Origin: an uncultured Bacteroidales bacterium
GTDB lineage: Bacteria > Bacteroidota > Bacteroidia > Bacteroidales > Muribaculaceae
Direction of reading: 5' to 3'
NCBI GenBank assembly: GCA_947573135.1
Contig: CANPDU010000001.1
Span: forward strand, 124,001-188,000
DNA length: 64,000 nt
Under the pieces are notes generated by a model that had not been told where the DNA came from, made no database searches, and saw only the letters and a program-made list of their open reading frames with translations. Below are positions 1 to 10,716 of this stretch, piece by piece (position 1 is the stretch's first letter; every line of letters starts with the position of its first letter). Both the position numbers and the translations under genes were made by a program.

Positions 1-739
1 GTTGAATGGCTTCGGCCGCTTTGCCGGGATCCGCGCCCGGTGTAAGCGCAATTTCTATGGCGCTTGCCTCTGTATCATAGTCGAGCATGCGCCTTGCATC
101 GTCGAGCGGTATGATTATACGGTCATTGTCGACATCCGACTGGTCGACCTGAAGCACACCGCTGACTATCAGGTTCGAATGCCTCAGCGAGCTCTCCGGG
201 TTAGCCGGATTGATCCGGCCCTTGCGGCGCGGCACGTACAGTTCGGCCGTCGTCGCCACCCCGGGTCTGAGCCCTGTCCGGTTGGCCACACCTACCGACA
301 GCTGCATGCAGCCTGTGGAATCGAATGAATTCACATAGGCGCCGTCGATGACCACTTCGCTGAGGTCGACCACGCTGTCATAACCGTCTCCGACAGCTTT
401 AAACTCGACCGGTATCTGGGCATAGTCGCTGATAAGCATTCCACGTTCTTCGATCACAGGCACCGCAGCGGCGACCATGGTGACATCTCTCAGCCGTGCT
501 GCCAGCGAATCCGCGCCGGCAAAGCTCTTGCCTGTCGCAGCAATGATTCTGATGTCGGGGTCGGTCTTCGACAGATGATCCTCCGACAGACGTCCGAAGC
601 CGTTGAACACCGACAGCACGACGACTATCGCCGTCGTCGCTACTGCGACACCGGCGATAGCAATCGATGATATTATATTGACGGCCCGATGCGATTTTTT
701 CGAAAAAAGATAGCGCAGGGCTATGCGTAGACTTAGCAA
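1..739 (-). CDS. LolC/LolE/FtsX-type ABC transporter permease (partial, runs off the window start)
   Basis: Minus-strand translation from a TTG start at 739: MLSLRIALRYLFSKKSHRAVNIISSIAIAGVAVATTAIVVVLSVFNGFG..., a typical lipoprotein-releasing permease N-terminus. Not in the ORF track because it is open at the window edge. Confidence 0.8.
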   Translation of the reverse strand, partial: MLSLRIALRYLFSKKSHRAVNIISSIAIAGVAVATTAIVVVLSVFNGFGRLSEDHLSKTDPDIRIIAATGKSFAGADSLAARLRDVTMVAAAVPVIEERGMLISDYAQIPVEFKAVGDGYDSVVDLSEVVIDGAYVNSFDSTGCMQLSVGVANRTGLRPGVATTAELYVPRRKGRINPANPESSLRHSNLIVSGVLQVDQSDVDNDRIIIPLDDARRMLDYDTEASAIEIALTPGADPGKAAEAIQ

Positions 740-776
740 GACTGTTGCGGATAAATGGTTGGCGGTCCGGGACCGA

Positions 777-1112
777 TTATTTTTCGAGCAGTTTGTCGAT
801 ATTTTCTATATAATCGAGCGAATCATCGAGATAGAACTGCAGTGCCGGCGTTTTGCGCAGCTGATAGCGCACACGCTGGGCGAGCTCGTAGCGTATCGTC
901 TGAGCGCTTTTATTGATGCTGTCGATCATTTCCTGACCTTTGTCCGACGGGAATACAGACAGATATGCGCGCGCGATCGAAAGATCGGGTGACACACGCA
1001 CGGCGCTGACCGATACCAGTACTCCGTGAGTCTTGGCGGTCTGCTGGCGGAAGATTTCGCTTAATTCTTTCTGTATGAGACGGGCTATTTTTGCTTGGCG
1101 GTTTGATTCCAT
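777..1112 (-). CDS. rbfA: Ribosome-binding factor A
   Basis: MESNRQAKIARLIQKELSEIFRQQ...VRVSPDLSIARAYLSVFPS...RYELAQRVRYQLRKTPALQFYLDDSLDYIENIDKLL. Confidence 0.92.
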   Translation of the reverse strand: MESNRQAKIARLIQKELSEIFRQQTAKTHGVLVSVSAVRVSPDLSIARAYLSVFPSDKGQEMIDSINKSAQTIRYELAQRVRYQLRKTPALQFYLDDSLDYIENIDKLLEK

Positions 1113-1213
1113 TTTATTTACGGGTTTTATGTATTATGATATATTGTAAGATATATGTATAACACCGTTGCTGATGCAAAGTTAGCAATTTGGGAGGTGA
1201 ATTCGGTTGTTAT

Positions 1214-1264
1214 AAGGTTAAAAAAAAATTACTCGTCATCACGACGAATAATCTTTTTAACCTT
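1214..1264. other. Long imperfect inverted repeat in the rbfA/aminotransferase intergenic region
   Basis: AAGGTTAAAAAAAAATTACTCGTC-atcac-GACGAATAATCTTTTTAACCTT. Confidence 0.7.
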
Positions 1265-1473
1265 AAATCTAATACCATGAAAAACACGATGCAAAATTAT
1301 GAATTTTATGTTTTACAACATACATCTTGAACAAGAAATTTTCTTGATTTTGCATTATTTAACAGTGGTATATCCCGGCCTTTTTTTCAACTGTTCCCAA
1401 TAAAAGACTAATTCATACCGATTTTCTCGGATTTAATGCGTAATTTTGTGCGTATTTCAATTACAGATAAAAA

Positions 1474-2674
1474 AATGCCTAAAGTATCAAACCGCGGCGA
1501 AATAATGCCCGCATCTCCTATACGCCGCCTCGTGCCGCTTGCCAACGACGCCATTCGCCGTGGCATCAAGGTTCACCGCCTCAACATCGGTCAGCCTGAT
1601 GTGCCGACCCCTCCCGAGGCTTTCGAGGCCCTTACGCGTCTCGATCGCGATGTTCTCGAGTATAGTCCTTCCGAAGGTCTGCTGTCTTTGCGGCAGAAGC
1701 TTCAGCAATATTACAAGCGTTTTAACATCGACGTCAATGTCGAGGATATAATTGTCACTACCGGAGGCTCAGAGGCCGTGCTTTTTGCGTTTATGGCCTG
1801 CCTCGATCCCGGCGATGAGATTATTGTCCCGGAGCCGGCTTATGCCAACTACATGGCTTTTGCAATTTCGGCCGGAGCGAAGATTGTGACTATTCCCTCG
1901 AGCATCGACGACGGTTTCGAGTTGCCTTCTGTCGAAAAATTCGAGGAACTCATCACTCCGCGCACAAAAGGCATCCTCATCTGTAACCCCAATAACCCGA
2001 CGGGCTACCTTTATACGATGAAAGAGATGCTTCAGATCCGCGATCTCGTCCTCAAATACGATCTCTTCCTCTTCTCCGACGAGGTTTATCGCGAGTTCTG
2101 CTACACGGGCGCACCTTATATTTCGGCTTTCCATCTTCCCGGCATCGAAGACAAAGTCGTGCTGATCGACTCCGTGTCCAAGCGTTACAACGAGTGCGGC
2201 ATCCGCATCGGTGCGCTCATCACCAAGCATGCCGAACTCAAGGCCAATGTTATGAAATTCTGTCAGGCCCGTCTGAGTCCGCCTTTGCTCGGCCAGCTTG
2301 TCGCTGAAGCCAGCATCGACACTCCCCAGGAATATATGCTTGCCACATATAACGAATATGTCGAACGTCGTAAATTTTTGATTGACAAGCTCAACAAGAT
2401 CCCCGGCTGCTACTCTCCTATCCCTATGGGAGCGTTCTACACTGTCGCCCGCCTGCCGGTCGACGATGCCGACCGCTTCTGTCAGTGGTGTCTGAAGGAA
2501 TTCCAGTTTGAGGGTGAGACCATCTTCATGGCTCCGGCTTCAGGTTTCTACACTACTCCCGGCATGGGGCGTGACGAAGTGCGCCTCGCCTACGTTCTCA
2601 AGCGTGAGGATCTTGCCCGCGCCATGGTTGTTCTCGAAAAGGCCCTCGAAGCCTATCCCGGACGCACGATCTAA
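1474..2674 (+). CDS. Pyridoxal phosphate-dependent aminotransferase (class I/II, aspartate aminotransferase-like)
   Basis: LNIGQPDVPTPPEA, YSPSEGLLSLR, VTTGGSEAVLFAF, NPNNPTGYLYT, SVSKRYNECGIRIGAL (PLP lysine). The ORF opens at 1436; 1474 is the preferred start. Confidence 0.9.
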
Positions 2675-3597
2675 AGTTTTATACCATACTGCGCAATCCT
2701 GCGGTTCAGCATACCCTCCGGCATAAATCGCCGGAGGGTATCTGTTATTGTATTGAGCATATTCTGACGTATGCAGTCGTCCTTTATATAGAGTGACACA
2801 CGTCGTTCCGACAGGTAGTCGCCCTCGATGCGTCTTACGTTTTTGCGCTGGCGTTCGTTGAGCAGCGCCACATGCATCTCCGGTATGATTGTGTATCCGC
2901 CGTTGCGGTCTACTATTCTGATGAGAGTGTCTATGTTGCCGGCTTCATAGATCTGTTTCCCTTTGGCCCTGGCCTTGCAGAAACTGAACGCGCTTTCTCT
3001 CAGACACTGGGCCTCTTTGACTATCCACATGTTCTCATGCTCGAGATCTTCGGGTCTGAATTCATTTTGATCTCTTTTACAGTCTTCCGACAGGTAGACT
3101 AAGAATTTTTCAGTGTAGAGCGGTATTTCGAAAATTCCGTCGCGTACATTTCCGCTTATCGTAATTCCGGCGTCAAGTTTGCCGTTCGCTATTTCGTTGA
3201 GCATATTTTCTGTCCTCATTTCCTCGACTGTGAGCGACACCTGCGGATAGCTTTTCAGATATTGTCTGATAAACTCCGGCAGGATATAAGGCGCTATGCT
3301 CGGGCTTGCCGCCAGCCTGAGCGGTCCGCTGACACTCCCTTTTTCCTCGGCGACTATTTCGCTGATGCGCGACGCCTCTCTTACTGCCCGTTCGGCCTGG
3401 ACGATGATTTTTGCTCCGGTCGTTGTCGGTGTTACTTTCTTGTTGCTTCGGTCGAATATTCTGACATCGAGTTCGTCTTCAAGTTTGGCAAGCATTGCGC
3501 TGAGTGTAGGCTGGGTTATTCCGCAGGCTTCGGCAGCGAGCGCAAAATTGCGGCAGCGGTTGAGTTCGATGACGTATGTGAGCTGTTGAAGTGTCAT
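2671..3597 (-). CDS. LysR-family transcriptional regulator, OxyR-like
   Basis: N-terminal HTH MTLQQLTYVIELNRCRNFALAAEACGITQPTLSAMLAKLEDELDVRIFDRSNKKVTPTTTG. Confidence 0.88.
   Translation of the reverse strand: MTLQQLTYVIELNRCRNFALAAEACGITQPTLSAMLAKLEDELDVRIFDRSNKKVTPTTTGAKIIVQAERAVREASRISEIVAEEKGSVSGPLRLAASPSIAPYILPEFIRQYLKSYPQVSLTVEEMRTENMLNEIANGKLDAGITISGNVRDGIFEIPLYTEKFLVYLSEDCKRDQNEFRPEDLEHENMWIVKEAQCLRESAFSFCKARAKGKQIYEAGNIDTLIRIVDRNGGYTIIPEMHVALLNERQRKNVRRIEGDYLSERRVSLYIKDDCIRQNMLNTITDTLRRFMPEGMLNRRIAQYGIKL
2711..2741 (+). terminator. Perfect 12-bp-stem hairpin inside the 3' coding end of the LysR gene, positioned as terminator of the convergent aminotransferase
   Basis: ATACCCTCCGGC-ataaatc-GCCGGAGGGTAT. 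Confidence 0.6.
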
Positions 3598-3696
3598 TAT
3601 GATAGATTTTATCTATGCAAAGATAGTGATAATCGTTAGATAGTCTATCTTTAATATCTTATTTTTGCACCGTAATTCTTTTCTATTATTAATTCT

Positions 3697-4392
3697 ATGG
3701 CAAAAAAACAATTCCATCGTCATCTTGAAGTAAAAGGGCTGTCGCTCTACTGGATCCTGCTGATATATCTTGTCGTCGGCTTCTTTTATCCCGTAATTGG
3801 CCTTCTGGCGCTGATATGTATGATTGCGCCAGTGGCGTTTGCTGTGCGCAGGGGTCGTTGGTGGTGCGGCAATGCTTGTCCGCGCGGCAACCTTTATGAC
3901 CGGTTGCTTTCGAAATATTCGCCTCATAAGCCTATCCCTGCTTTTGTCCGCACATTTGGTTTCCGTCTGTTCATGGTGCTGTTTATTTTCACCATGTTCG
4001 GTGTGCAGATGTATTTCGCATGGGGCGACTGGGTGGCCATGGGCCGCGTGTTCTGGATGATAATACTGATCACGACAGTCGTCGGCGTAACGCTTTCGTT
4101 TATTTTCGCTCCGCGCACATGGTGCTCGTTCTGCCCTATGGGTACTCTTTCAAACTGGGTCACTCCGCGCAGCGGACGGCTGCCTGAAAAATACCGCCGC
4201 GTTTTTGTTAAATCGACCTGCCAGATGAAATGTAAGAGCTGTTCGCGTGTCTGCCCCATGCAGCTCACGCCTTATGACTCCCGCGGCAACACGGAGGGTT
4301 TTCTCGATCCCGATTGCATAAAGTGTGGCAGATGTACTGTTGCGTGCCCCATACAGATCATGACTCTGACGCGCACTCCTCCCGAGTTGTAA
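3697..4392 (+). CDS. 4Fe-4S membrane protein (NapH/YccM-like ferredoxin-type)
   Basis: Several TM segments, CGNACPRG and CSFCPMG motifs, and C-terminal CKSCSRVCP and CIKCGRCTVACP ferredoxin clusters; divergent from the LysR gene. Confidence 0.85.
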   Translation: MAKKQFHRHLEVKGLSLYWILLIYLVVGFFYPVIGLLALICMIAPVAFAVRRGRWWCGNACPRGNLYDRLLSKYSPHKPIPAFVRTFGFRLFMVLFIFTMFGVQMYFAWGDWVAMGRVFWMIILITTVVGVTLSFIFAPRTWCSFCPMGTLSNWVTPRSGRLPEKYRRVFVKSTCQMKCKSCSRVCPMQLTPYDSRGNTEGFLDPDCIKCGRCTVACPIQIMTLTRTPPEL

Positions 4393-4416
4393 CGATTGGA
4401 TTAATATAAAACAGAA

Positions 4417-4444
4417 GTCGCCGGATCCGCACGGACCCGGCGAC
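4417..4444 (+). terminator. Hairpin downstream of the 4Fe-4S gene
   Basis: GTCGCCGGATCCG-cac-GGACCCGGCGAC, one internal mismatch. Confidence 0.5.
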
Positions 4445-4527
4445 GATGTGTTTAAACTTGAATCCTGGTTATGAGTGTTGGGATAAACGATAAAATTTTC
4501 TTTTGTCTCTGCGCTTTTTTGCTAAAG

Positions 4528-5031
4528 TTATCTGTAGTCGGAGAAACGCTCCTGAAGTTTCTTTCTGGCGAAGAAGATGCGGCTTTTGACGGTGCCCAGG
4601 GGCAGATTCATCTTTTCGGCGATCTCGTTGTACTTGTAACCGGCGACATGCATCGAGAAGGGTATTCGGTATTCGTCGGCGAACTCGTTTATTGCGTCTG
4701 TAATCTCCGAAGCACCGAACGAACCTTCGGGCGTCTCGAGTCCGGAGTCCTGCGAGAGGTTCAGGTGATACAGGTTTTCGGTAGTGTCGACCACAGTAGC
4801 CGCCCGCCCGGCGCGGCGGTAGTTGTTGATGAAGATGTTCCGCATGATAGTGAACACCCATCCTTTGAAATTTGTGTTGTCGGCAAACTTGTCCTCGTTG
4901 TCGAGAGCTTTTAGAGTAGTGTCCTGGAGCAGATCGTAAGCGTCGTCGCGGTTCGAAGTGAGCATGTAGGCGAAGTTGAGGAGGTTGCTCTGGAGATCCA
5001 TCAGATTGTTTTGAAATTTAACGCTTGCCAT
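4528..5031 (-). CDS. RNA polymerase sigma factor, ECF subfamily
   Basis: MTSNRDDAYDLLQDTTLKAL...FKGWVFTIMRNIFINNYRR...GYKYNEIAEKMNLPLGTVKSRIFFARKKLQE. Confidence 0.93.
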   Translation of the reverse strand: MASVKFQNNLMDLQSNLLNFAYMLTSNRDDAYDLLQDTTLKALDNEDKFADNTNFKGWVFTIMRNIFINNYRRAGRAATVVDTTENLYHLNLSQDSGLETPEGSFGASEITDAINEFADEYRIPFSMHVAGYKYNEIAEKMNLPLGTVKSRIFFARKKLQERFSDYR

Positions 5032-5429
5032 AATGTGAAATTTTTATCGTTAGAAAAATGAATTGTCGAGTTGGTTTTAAAACATGTGATTTATGTTACA
5101 AATCGATTACGATGCAAATCTACGACTGAAAACTGATTTGTCAAGAGTTTTAAGGTTAAAATATGTGAAAACAGCAGAATATACCGTTTGGAGCGATTAA
5201 ACATGTAATAATCAATGCAATAAACTGTTTCAAAAATAATACAAAATTGTTACAATGGCCTGAGAATGTATTTCGATCCGTTATTTCTTCTCCTTGACGT
5301 TCCTTGCGCCTTCGCGCGATTTAAAACTCGCTTGATCTCAAAAAAATTTAAATTTACATCAATATTGTTGCTCTTTTGCAAATTTGATTGTATCTTTGCT
5401 AATCGTTAAACAATTAATAATCTATTATT

Positions 5430-6152
5430 ATGGAGTATCCTGATCTCATCAACAATCTCGCGGAGCCTTCGACAACCGCGACTGAAGTCGAACGTATTAA
5501 ATACCTCATAAAACTGATCCGCAAGAATCAGGCTCAGTTTGCCGAAATGATCGGCATCAATCCTTCTAATATTTCAAAAGTCCTTTCAGGTAAAATTCCC
5601 GTCAGCGACTCTCTGATCAATCGTATTGTGGTCAATCTCGGAGTTTCGAAACAGTGGCTTGTCCACGGCACTGATGTGCCGTTCCCTCGTTATCAGGGAC
5701 CGGCTACTCTCGAGGGGTCGGGAAATTGTGTGCAGCCTCTCGGGCGCTCAGGCGGCGCGCCGGTCTACGACATCGATGTGACTGCAGGAAGCGCTAACCT
5801 CAGCCGTATGCTGACTTCTGAGCACGTCATCGGACGCCTGATGATACCCGGCCTAAATCCTGAGCTTCCCATCGTAAAAGTCTCGGGCAACTCTATGTCG
5901 CCGCGCATCAATAACGGTGCCTATATCTCGATTCGCTATGTCAACAACGACGATCCAATTCTCTGGGGCCAGATCTATGTCGTCATGCTTGAGGACTACC
6001 GCATGGTGAAATATGTCCGCCGCCACAACGATGCTGACAAGGTCATCCTTCACAGCGAGAACCCCAATTTCGACGACATAGTCATAAAGCGAGATCAGAT
6101 TGTCGGCATGTTCCTTGTCGAGTCGATCCTTAATTATGAGATCGTCGGCTGA
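5430..6152 (+). CDS. XRE-HTH / S24 peptidase-like transcriptional regulator
   Basis: N-terminal HTH ([22 protein letters not shown]) and C-terminal S24-like domain ([21 protein letters not shown]...[20 protein letters not shown]). Confidence 0.87.
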   Translation: MEYPDLINNLAEPSTTATEVERIKYLIKLIRKNQAQFAEMIGINPSNISKVLSGKIPVSDSLINRIVVNLGVSKQWLVHGTDVPFPRYQGPATLEGSGNCVQPLGRSGGAPVYDIDVTAGSANLSRMLTSEHVIGRLMIPGLNPELPIVKVSGNSMSPRINNGAYISIRYVNNDDPILWGQIYVVMLEDYRMVKYVRRHNDADKVILHSENPNFDDIVIKRDQIVGMFLVESILNYEIVG

Positions 6153-6756
6153 GCATAATCCTCTTCCGCCGTGTAGCCTTACCGGTGTAAATGAGGCCGG
6201 ATGCGACGAGGCCGGACGCGGTTGTCTTGCCGGACCGGTATTTGCGGCAGCCGTCATTCTCCCCGACGGTTTCAGCAATCCCCTGCTCAATGATTCAAAG
6301 CAGTTGAGCGAAAAGCGCCGCTATGAGTTGCGCGATGTGATCATTCGCGAGGCCGTGGCCTGGAGTGTCGCTTCGGTTGACGCTGCTGAAATCGACCGCA
6401 TCAACATTCTCAACGCCTCTATTCTGGCTATGCATCGCGCCCTCGACGGTCTTTCGGTTCGTCCCGGAGCTGTGATTGTCGACGGTAACCGTTTCAAGCC
6501 TTACGGTGACATTCCCTGGATTACGTTTGTCAAGGGTGACGGCCGCTTTGCCAACATTGCGGCTGCCTCGGTCCTTGCAAAGACTTTCCGCGACGATTTC
6601 ATGATAGCCGCTCACAATGACTGGCCCGTATATGACTGGGCGGTCAACAAGGGCTATCCCACCAAGGCGCATCGTGCGGCGATTGCCGCCCACGGCCCGT
6701 CGCCGATCCATCGCATGACTTTCCGCCTGCTTGATCCTCAGCTCGAACTGTTTTAA
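6136..6756 (+). CDS. rnhB: Ribonuclease HII
   Basis: [22 protein letters not shown]...[10 protein letters not shown]...VDGNRFKPY...[22 protein letters not shown]...[26 protein letters not shown]. Confidence 0.93.
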   Translation: MRSSAEHNPLPPCSLTGVNEAGCDEAGRGCLAGPVFAAAVILPDGFSNPLLNDSKQLSEKRRYELRDVIIREAVAWSVASVDAAEIDRINILNASILAMHRALDGLSVRPGAVIVDGNRFKPYGDIPWITFVKGDGRFANIAAASVLAKTFRDDFMIAAHNDWPVYDWAVNKGYPTKAHRAAIAAHGPSPIHRMTFRLLDPQLELF

Positions 6757-6766
6757 CTGATAAAAA

Positions 6767-7543
6767 ATGGGAAAAAACAAACTGAAAAAATTTGCCGATA
6801 TGGAGACGATCGATTTCGTCTTCCAATATCCTTTTTCTCGTCTGCAGCAGGAGGGTTTTCCGCTGAAAGGACGATGGCGCAGCGATTTTTTCCACAACGA
6901 TAATCCTCTTGTGCTCGAACTTGGCTGCGGCAAAGGTGAGTACACGGTCGGTCTTGCGCGCCGCTTCCCCGGTAAGAATTTCATCGGTGTCGACATCAAG
7001 GGTGCGCGCATGTGGACCGGGGCGTCCGAAGCGCGGACCGAAGGTCTGCCCAATGTTGCTTTCGTGCGTACCTCGATCGAGCTGATCGACTCATTTTTCG
7101 CGCCCGGCGAGGTCTCCGAGATATGGATAACTTTCCCCGATCCGCAGATGAAGAAGGTGCGCAAACGCTTGACTTCTACTCGTTTCATGGAGCTCTACCG
7201 CAAAGTGCTGCACGATGGCGGCACTATCCATCTGAAGACCGACAGCCCATTTCTCTACCGCTATACAAAACTCATGACCGCTCTCAATTCTCTCCCTGTC
7301 AGTGCCGACACCGATGATCTCTATTCTTCGGGTATTGCCGGCGACATACGCGATATCAAGACGCATTATGAGCGTCAGTGGCTTGCCCGCGGGCTCACTA
7401 TCAAATACATTCGCTTCGCGCTCCCGGCCGGCGGTGCTTTGGCCGAACCCGACGACGACATCGAGCCTGACACTTACCGCAGCTATTCACGGGGCTATAT
7501 TCAGATGCCTCAGCTCTTCGAAAACTCAAATCAAAATGACTGA
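6767..7543 (+). CDS. trmB: tRNA (guanine-N7-)-methyltransferase
   Basis: [34 protein letters not shown]...[28 protein letters not shown]...LKTDSPFLY. Confidence 0.93.
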   Translation: MGKNKLKKFADMETIDFVFQYPFSRLQQEGFPLKGRWRSDFFHNDNPLVLELGCGKGEYTVGLARRFPGKNFIGVDIKGARMWTGASEARTEGLPNVAFVRTSIELIDSFFAPGEVSEIWITFPDPQMKKVRKRLTSTRFMELYRKVLHDGGTIHLKTDSPFLYRYTKLMTALNSLPVSADTDDLYSSGIAGDIRDIKTHYERQWLARGLTIKYIRFALPAGGALAEPDDDIEPDTYRSYSRGYIQMPQLFENSNQND

Positions 7544-8654
7544 TATGACTGACAACAATCCATTATATCCCAAACTTATCCTCGATGCCCTCGCTACTGT
7601 CCGCTACCCCGGAACCGGCAAAAATCTTATCGAGGCCGGTATGGTCGAGGACGATCTCCGCATCGACGGACGCAAAGTAAGCTTCTCGCTGATCTTCGAT
7701 CGCCCGACCGATCCGTTTTTGAAATCTGTAGTTAAAGCAGCCGAAACGGCTGTCCATACTTTTGCGGCAGCCGACGCCGAGGTGACCGTCAATGTGAAGA
7801 CGCGTGCCGCCGCTCCCGCGCCTAAGTCTGATCCTCTCCCGGGGGTTAAGAATATTATAGGTATTTCTTCCGGTAAGGGCGGCGTCGGCAAGTCTACCGT
7901 TGCGGCCAACCTTGCCGTGGCTCTTGCACGCGAAGGTTATAAGGTAGGACTGCTCGATGCCGATATTTTCGGGCCGTCTATCCCGAAGATGTTCGGAGTC
8001 GAGGACGAGCAGCTCTACATGCATGAGGTCGACGGAGTCAACAAGATCATTCCCGTCGAGCGCTACGGTGTCCGCATACTTTCGATCGGCTTCCTTGTCG
8101 ACCGCAACAGTCCTGTCGTTTGGCGCGGTTCGATGGCATCTAATGCTCTGAAGCAGCTCATCGAGCAGGGCGACTGGGGCGATCTCGACTATTTCCTCAT
8201 CGACATGCCTCCGGGCACGAGCGACATCCACCTCACTCTTGTCCAGACTCTCGGCATAACCGGTGTAGTCATTGTCTCTACTCCACAGCAGGTCGCGCTG
8301 GCCGATGCCCGCAAAGGCATAGCCATGTTCACTGACTCCAAGATCAATGTTCCCGTTCTCGGCATCGTCGAGAATATGGCCTGGTTCACTCCCGAGGCTC
8401 ATCCCGACGAACGTTACTATATTTTCGGCAACGGCGGCGCTACGGAGCTCGCCCGCGAACTTGATGTGCCATTGCTGGCATGCATTCCGCTTGTGGCGGC
8501 TGTCGGACGCCATAGTGACGACGGCGAGCCTGTCGCTGTCGGCGACAGCCTGTCGGCTCAGGCGTTTATACATTTGGCTCATGAGGTTGTTGACGCTGTC
8601 GGCCGACGCAACCGCGACCTTCCGCCGACGCAAAATGTCAAAGTGAAAAAATGA
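7536..8654 (+). CDS. mrp: Mrp/NBP35-type P-loop ATPase (iron-sulfur carrier)
   Basis: [49 protein letters not shown]; in-frame ATG at 7536 (ORF track opens earlier at 7302); overlaps trmB by 8 bp. Confidence 0.92.
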   Translation: MTDMTDNNPLYPKLILDALATVRYPGTGKNLIEAGMVEDDLRIDGRKVSFSLIFDRPTDPFLKSVVKAAETAVHTFAAADAEVTVNVKTRAAAPAPKSDPLPGVKNIIGISSGKGGVGKSTVAANLAVALAREGYKVGLLDADIFGPSIPKMFGVEDEQLYMHEVDGVNKIIPVERYGVRILSIGFLVDRNSPVVWRGSMASNALKQLIEQGDWGDLDYFLIDMPPGTSDIHLTLVQTLGITGVVIVSTPQQVALADARKGIAMFTDSKINVPVLGIVENMAWFTPEAHPDERYYIFGNGGATELARELDVPLLACIPLVAAVGRHSDDGEPVAVGDSLSAQAFIHLAHEVVDAVGRRNRDLPPTQNVKVKK

Positions 8655-9076
8655 AACAGAAAGTTTTGATCCTCAACGGCCCGAACCTCAATCTTCTCGG
8701 CCGCAGACATCCCGAAATATACGGTCACGCCACACTCGATGATATAATCGCCGGTCTGTGCATGACTTTCCCTGACCTCGTCATTGACCATTTTCAGTCA
8801 AATCACGAAGGCGAGCTGATCGACCGCATACATCAGGTCGGTTTCGATCCCGATTATGCAGGCATTGTCCTGAACGCCGGTGCCTATACCCACACTTCTC
8901 TCGCTCTCGCCGATGCGATAGCGGCTGTTCCGCTGCCGGTTGTCGAAGTGCATCTGTCAAATATTTTTGCCCGCGAGGAGATACGTCGTCGTTCACTCAT
9001 AGCCCCCGTCTGCCGTGGCTCTGTAAGCGGCTTCGGCTCTAAATCCTACGAGCTGGCTGTACGCGCGCTCTTATGA
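8651..9076 (+). CDS. aroQ: 3-dehydroquinate dehydratase, type II
   Basis: ILNGPNLNLLGRRHPEIYG...FQSNHEGELIDRIH...GIVLNAGAYTHTSLALADAI...PVVEVHLSNIFAREEIRRRS. Confidence 0.95.
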   Translation: MKQKVLILNGPNLNLLGRRHPEIYGHATLDDIIAGLCMTFPDLVIDHFQSNHEGELIDRIHQVGFDPDYAGIVLNAGAYTHTSLALADAIAAVPLPVVEVHLSNIFAREEIRRRSLIAPVCRGSVSGFGSKSYELAVRALL

Positions 9077-10590
9077 TCGATTTCACTTCTGTAGCAAGGC
9101 CTCTTTTTGCGCCGAGGGTTCGTGCGGCTGCTTCATGGACCGGACACGTTGCCGATGTTCAGCGGCGTCAGCTCCGCTGGCTTCTGTCACGTGCGTCTTC
9201 GACTTTGGTCGGAGAACGCTATAATGTGCGCTCAGTCAGCGACTATGACGCCTTTAGACGCAGTTTCCCGATTGTCTTCTATGAAGATATTCGGGCTGAT
9301 GTCATGCGCATGGTAGCCGGTGAGCGCGACATTCTCTGGCCCGGACGGTGCCGGCGTTTCGCCCAGTCCTCCGGCACCTCCGACGGCAAAAGCAAATATA
9401 TCCCCGTGACCGACGACTCTCTCCGGCGCAATCATTATGCCGGCGGACGTGATGTCGTCGCTCACTATCTCGGGCTCTATCCCGACAGCCGCATCTTCTC
9501 CGGAAAAAGTTTTATCCTCGGAGGCAGCTATGCCAACGAGGTCGAGAGTCTGCCGGCCGGCGTCAGGGTGGGTGATCTGTCGGCCAACCTGATCGACAAT
9601 ATCAACCCGGTGGCCAATCTGTTTCGCATTCCTTCAAAGAATATCGCTCTCATGAGCGACTGGCACGAAAAACTTCCGGCTCTTGTCCGTGCTTCTCTCC
9701 ACGAAAATGTGACTAATATTTCCGGTGTCCCCTCGTGGTTCATGACTGTCATCCGTGAAGTCATTGCTGCTGCCGGTGCGTCTACAATCCATGATGTCTG
9801 GCCTGATCTTGAAGTCTTTTTCCACGGCGGCATATCGTTCGAACCTTACCGCGGGCAGTATGCGCGGCTGACAGATCCGGCCCGTATGCGCTACCTTGAG
9901 ACCTACAATGCCTCTGAAGGCTTCTTTGCTGTGCAGTCCACTCTCGAACCCGGCTCGATGTTGCTTCTGCTCGATGTCGGGGTATTTTATGAATTCATCC
10001 CACTCGACGCGATTGACGATCCTAACCCCGAGGCTATTCCGGCCTGGGAGGTCACGCCGGGCGAGACCTATGCTCTGGCCATCACTGCCTGCAACGGCCT
10101 ATGGCGTTACATGATAGGCGACACTGTCAGAATTGTCTCTGCCGATCCGCTCAAAATCGCTATCGCCGGACGCACAAAGCATTTCATCAATGCTTTCGGC
10201 GAGGAAGTGATGGTCTATAACGCCGATGCCGCTATTGCCGAGGCTTGCCGTCAGACAGGCGCGTCTGTCGCCAATTATACCGCTGCCCCCGTCTATGACG
10301 ACGGCGGTCATCGCGGTCATCATCAGTGGCTGATAGAGTGGACTGTTCCGCCGCCCGACATAGCCGATTTTGCCTCCCGCCTCGACCGCGCACTCCAGGC
10401 TGTCAATTCCGATTATCAGGCAAAACGCTCGGGAAATATTTTTCTCGACTGTCTGACTATTGACACAGCTCCTGCCGGACTCTTTGACCGCTGGCTGGAA
10501 TCAACCGGCAAACTTGGCGGCCAGCGTAAGATACCCCGCCTCGCCAACGACCGCCGCATAATCGATCAGCTCCTCAAAAAAATCCCCTAA
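9073..10590 (+). CDS. GH3 auxin-responsive promoter family protein (acyl-adenylating family)
   Basis: FAQSSGTSDGKSKYIPVT, YNASEGFFAVQ, GLWRYMIGDTVRI, GRTKHFINAFGEEVMV, typical of bacterial GH3 proteins. Confidence 0.85.
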   Translation: MIDFTSVARPLFAPRVRAAASWTGHVADVQRRQLRWLLSRASSTLVGERYNVRSVSDYDAFRRSFPIVFYEDIRADVMRMVAGERDILWPGRCRRFAQSSGTSDGKSKYIPVTDDSLRRNHYAGGRDVVAHYLGLYPDSRIFSGKSFILGGSYANEVESLPAGVRVGDLSANLIDNINPVANLFRIPSKNIALMSDWHEKLPALVRASLHENVTNISGVPSWFMTVIREVIAAAGASTIHDVWPDLEVFFHGGISFEPYRGQYARLTDPARMRYLETYNASEGFFAVQSTLEPGSMLLLLDVGVFYEFIPLDAIDDPNPEAIPAWEVTPGETYALAITACNGLWRYMIGDTVRIVSADPLKIAIAGRTKHFINAFGEEVMVYNADAAIAEACRQTGASVANYTAAPVYDDGGHRGHHQWLIEWTVPPPDIADFASRLDRALQAVNSDYQAKRSGNIFLDCLTIDTAPAGLFDRWLESTGKLGGQRKIPRLANDRRIIDQLLKKIP

Positions 10591-10633
10591 AGACCTTAAA
10601 GACCTTAAAGACCCTATAGACCCTAAGGTCCTT
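10589..10633. repeat. Five tandem 9-bp units, AAAGACCTT family
   Basis: AAAGACCTT AAAGACCTT AAAGACCCT ATAGACCCT AAGGTCCTT, starting inside the GH3 stop codon. Confidence 0.95.
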
Positions 10634-10716
10634 ATTAGCCCCCTTCAACTCCCCCCTAAAAAACCGGCCTTTTTCTTTTGCCGTTTTTTAATATTTTTTT
10701 AACTTTGTAATCCGTT

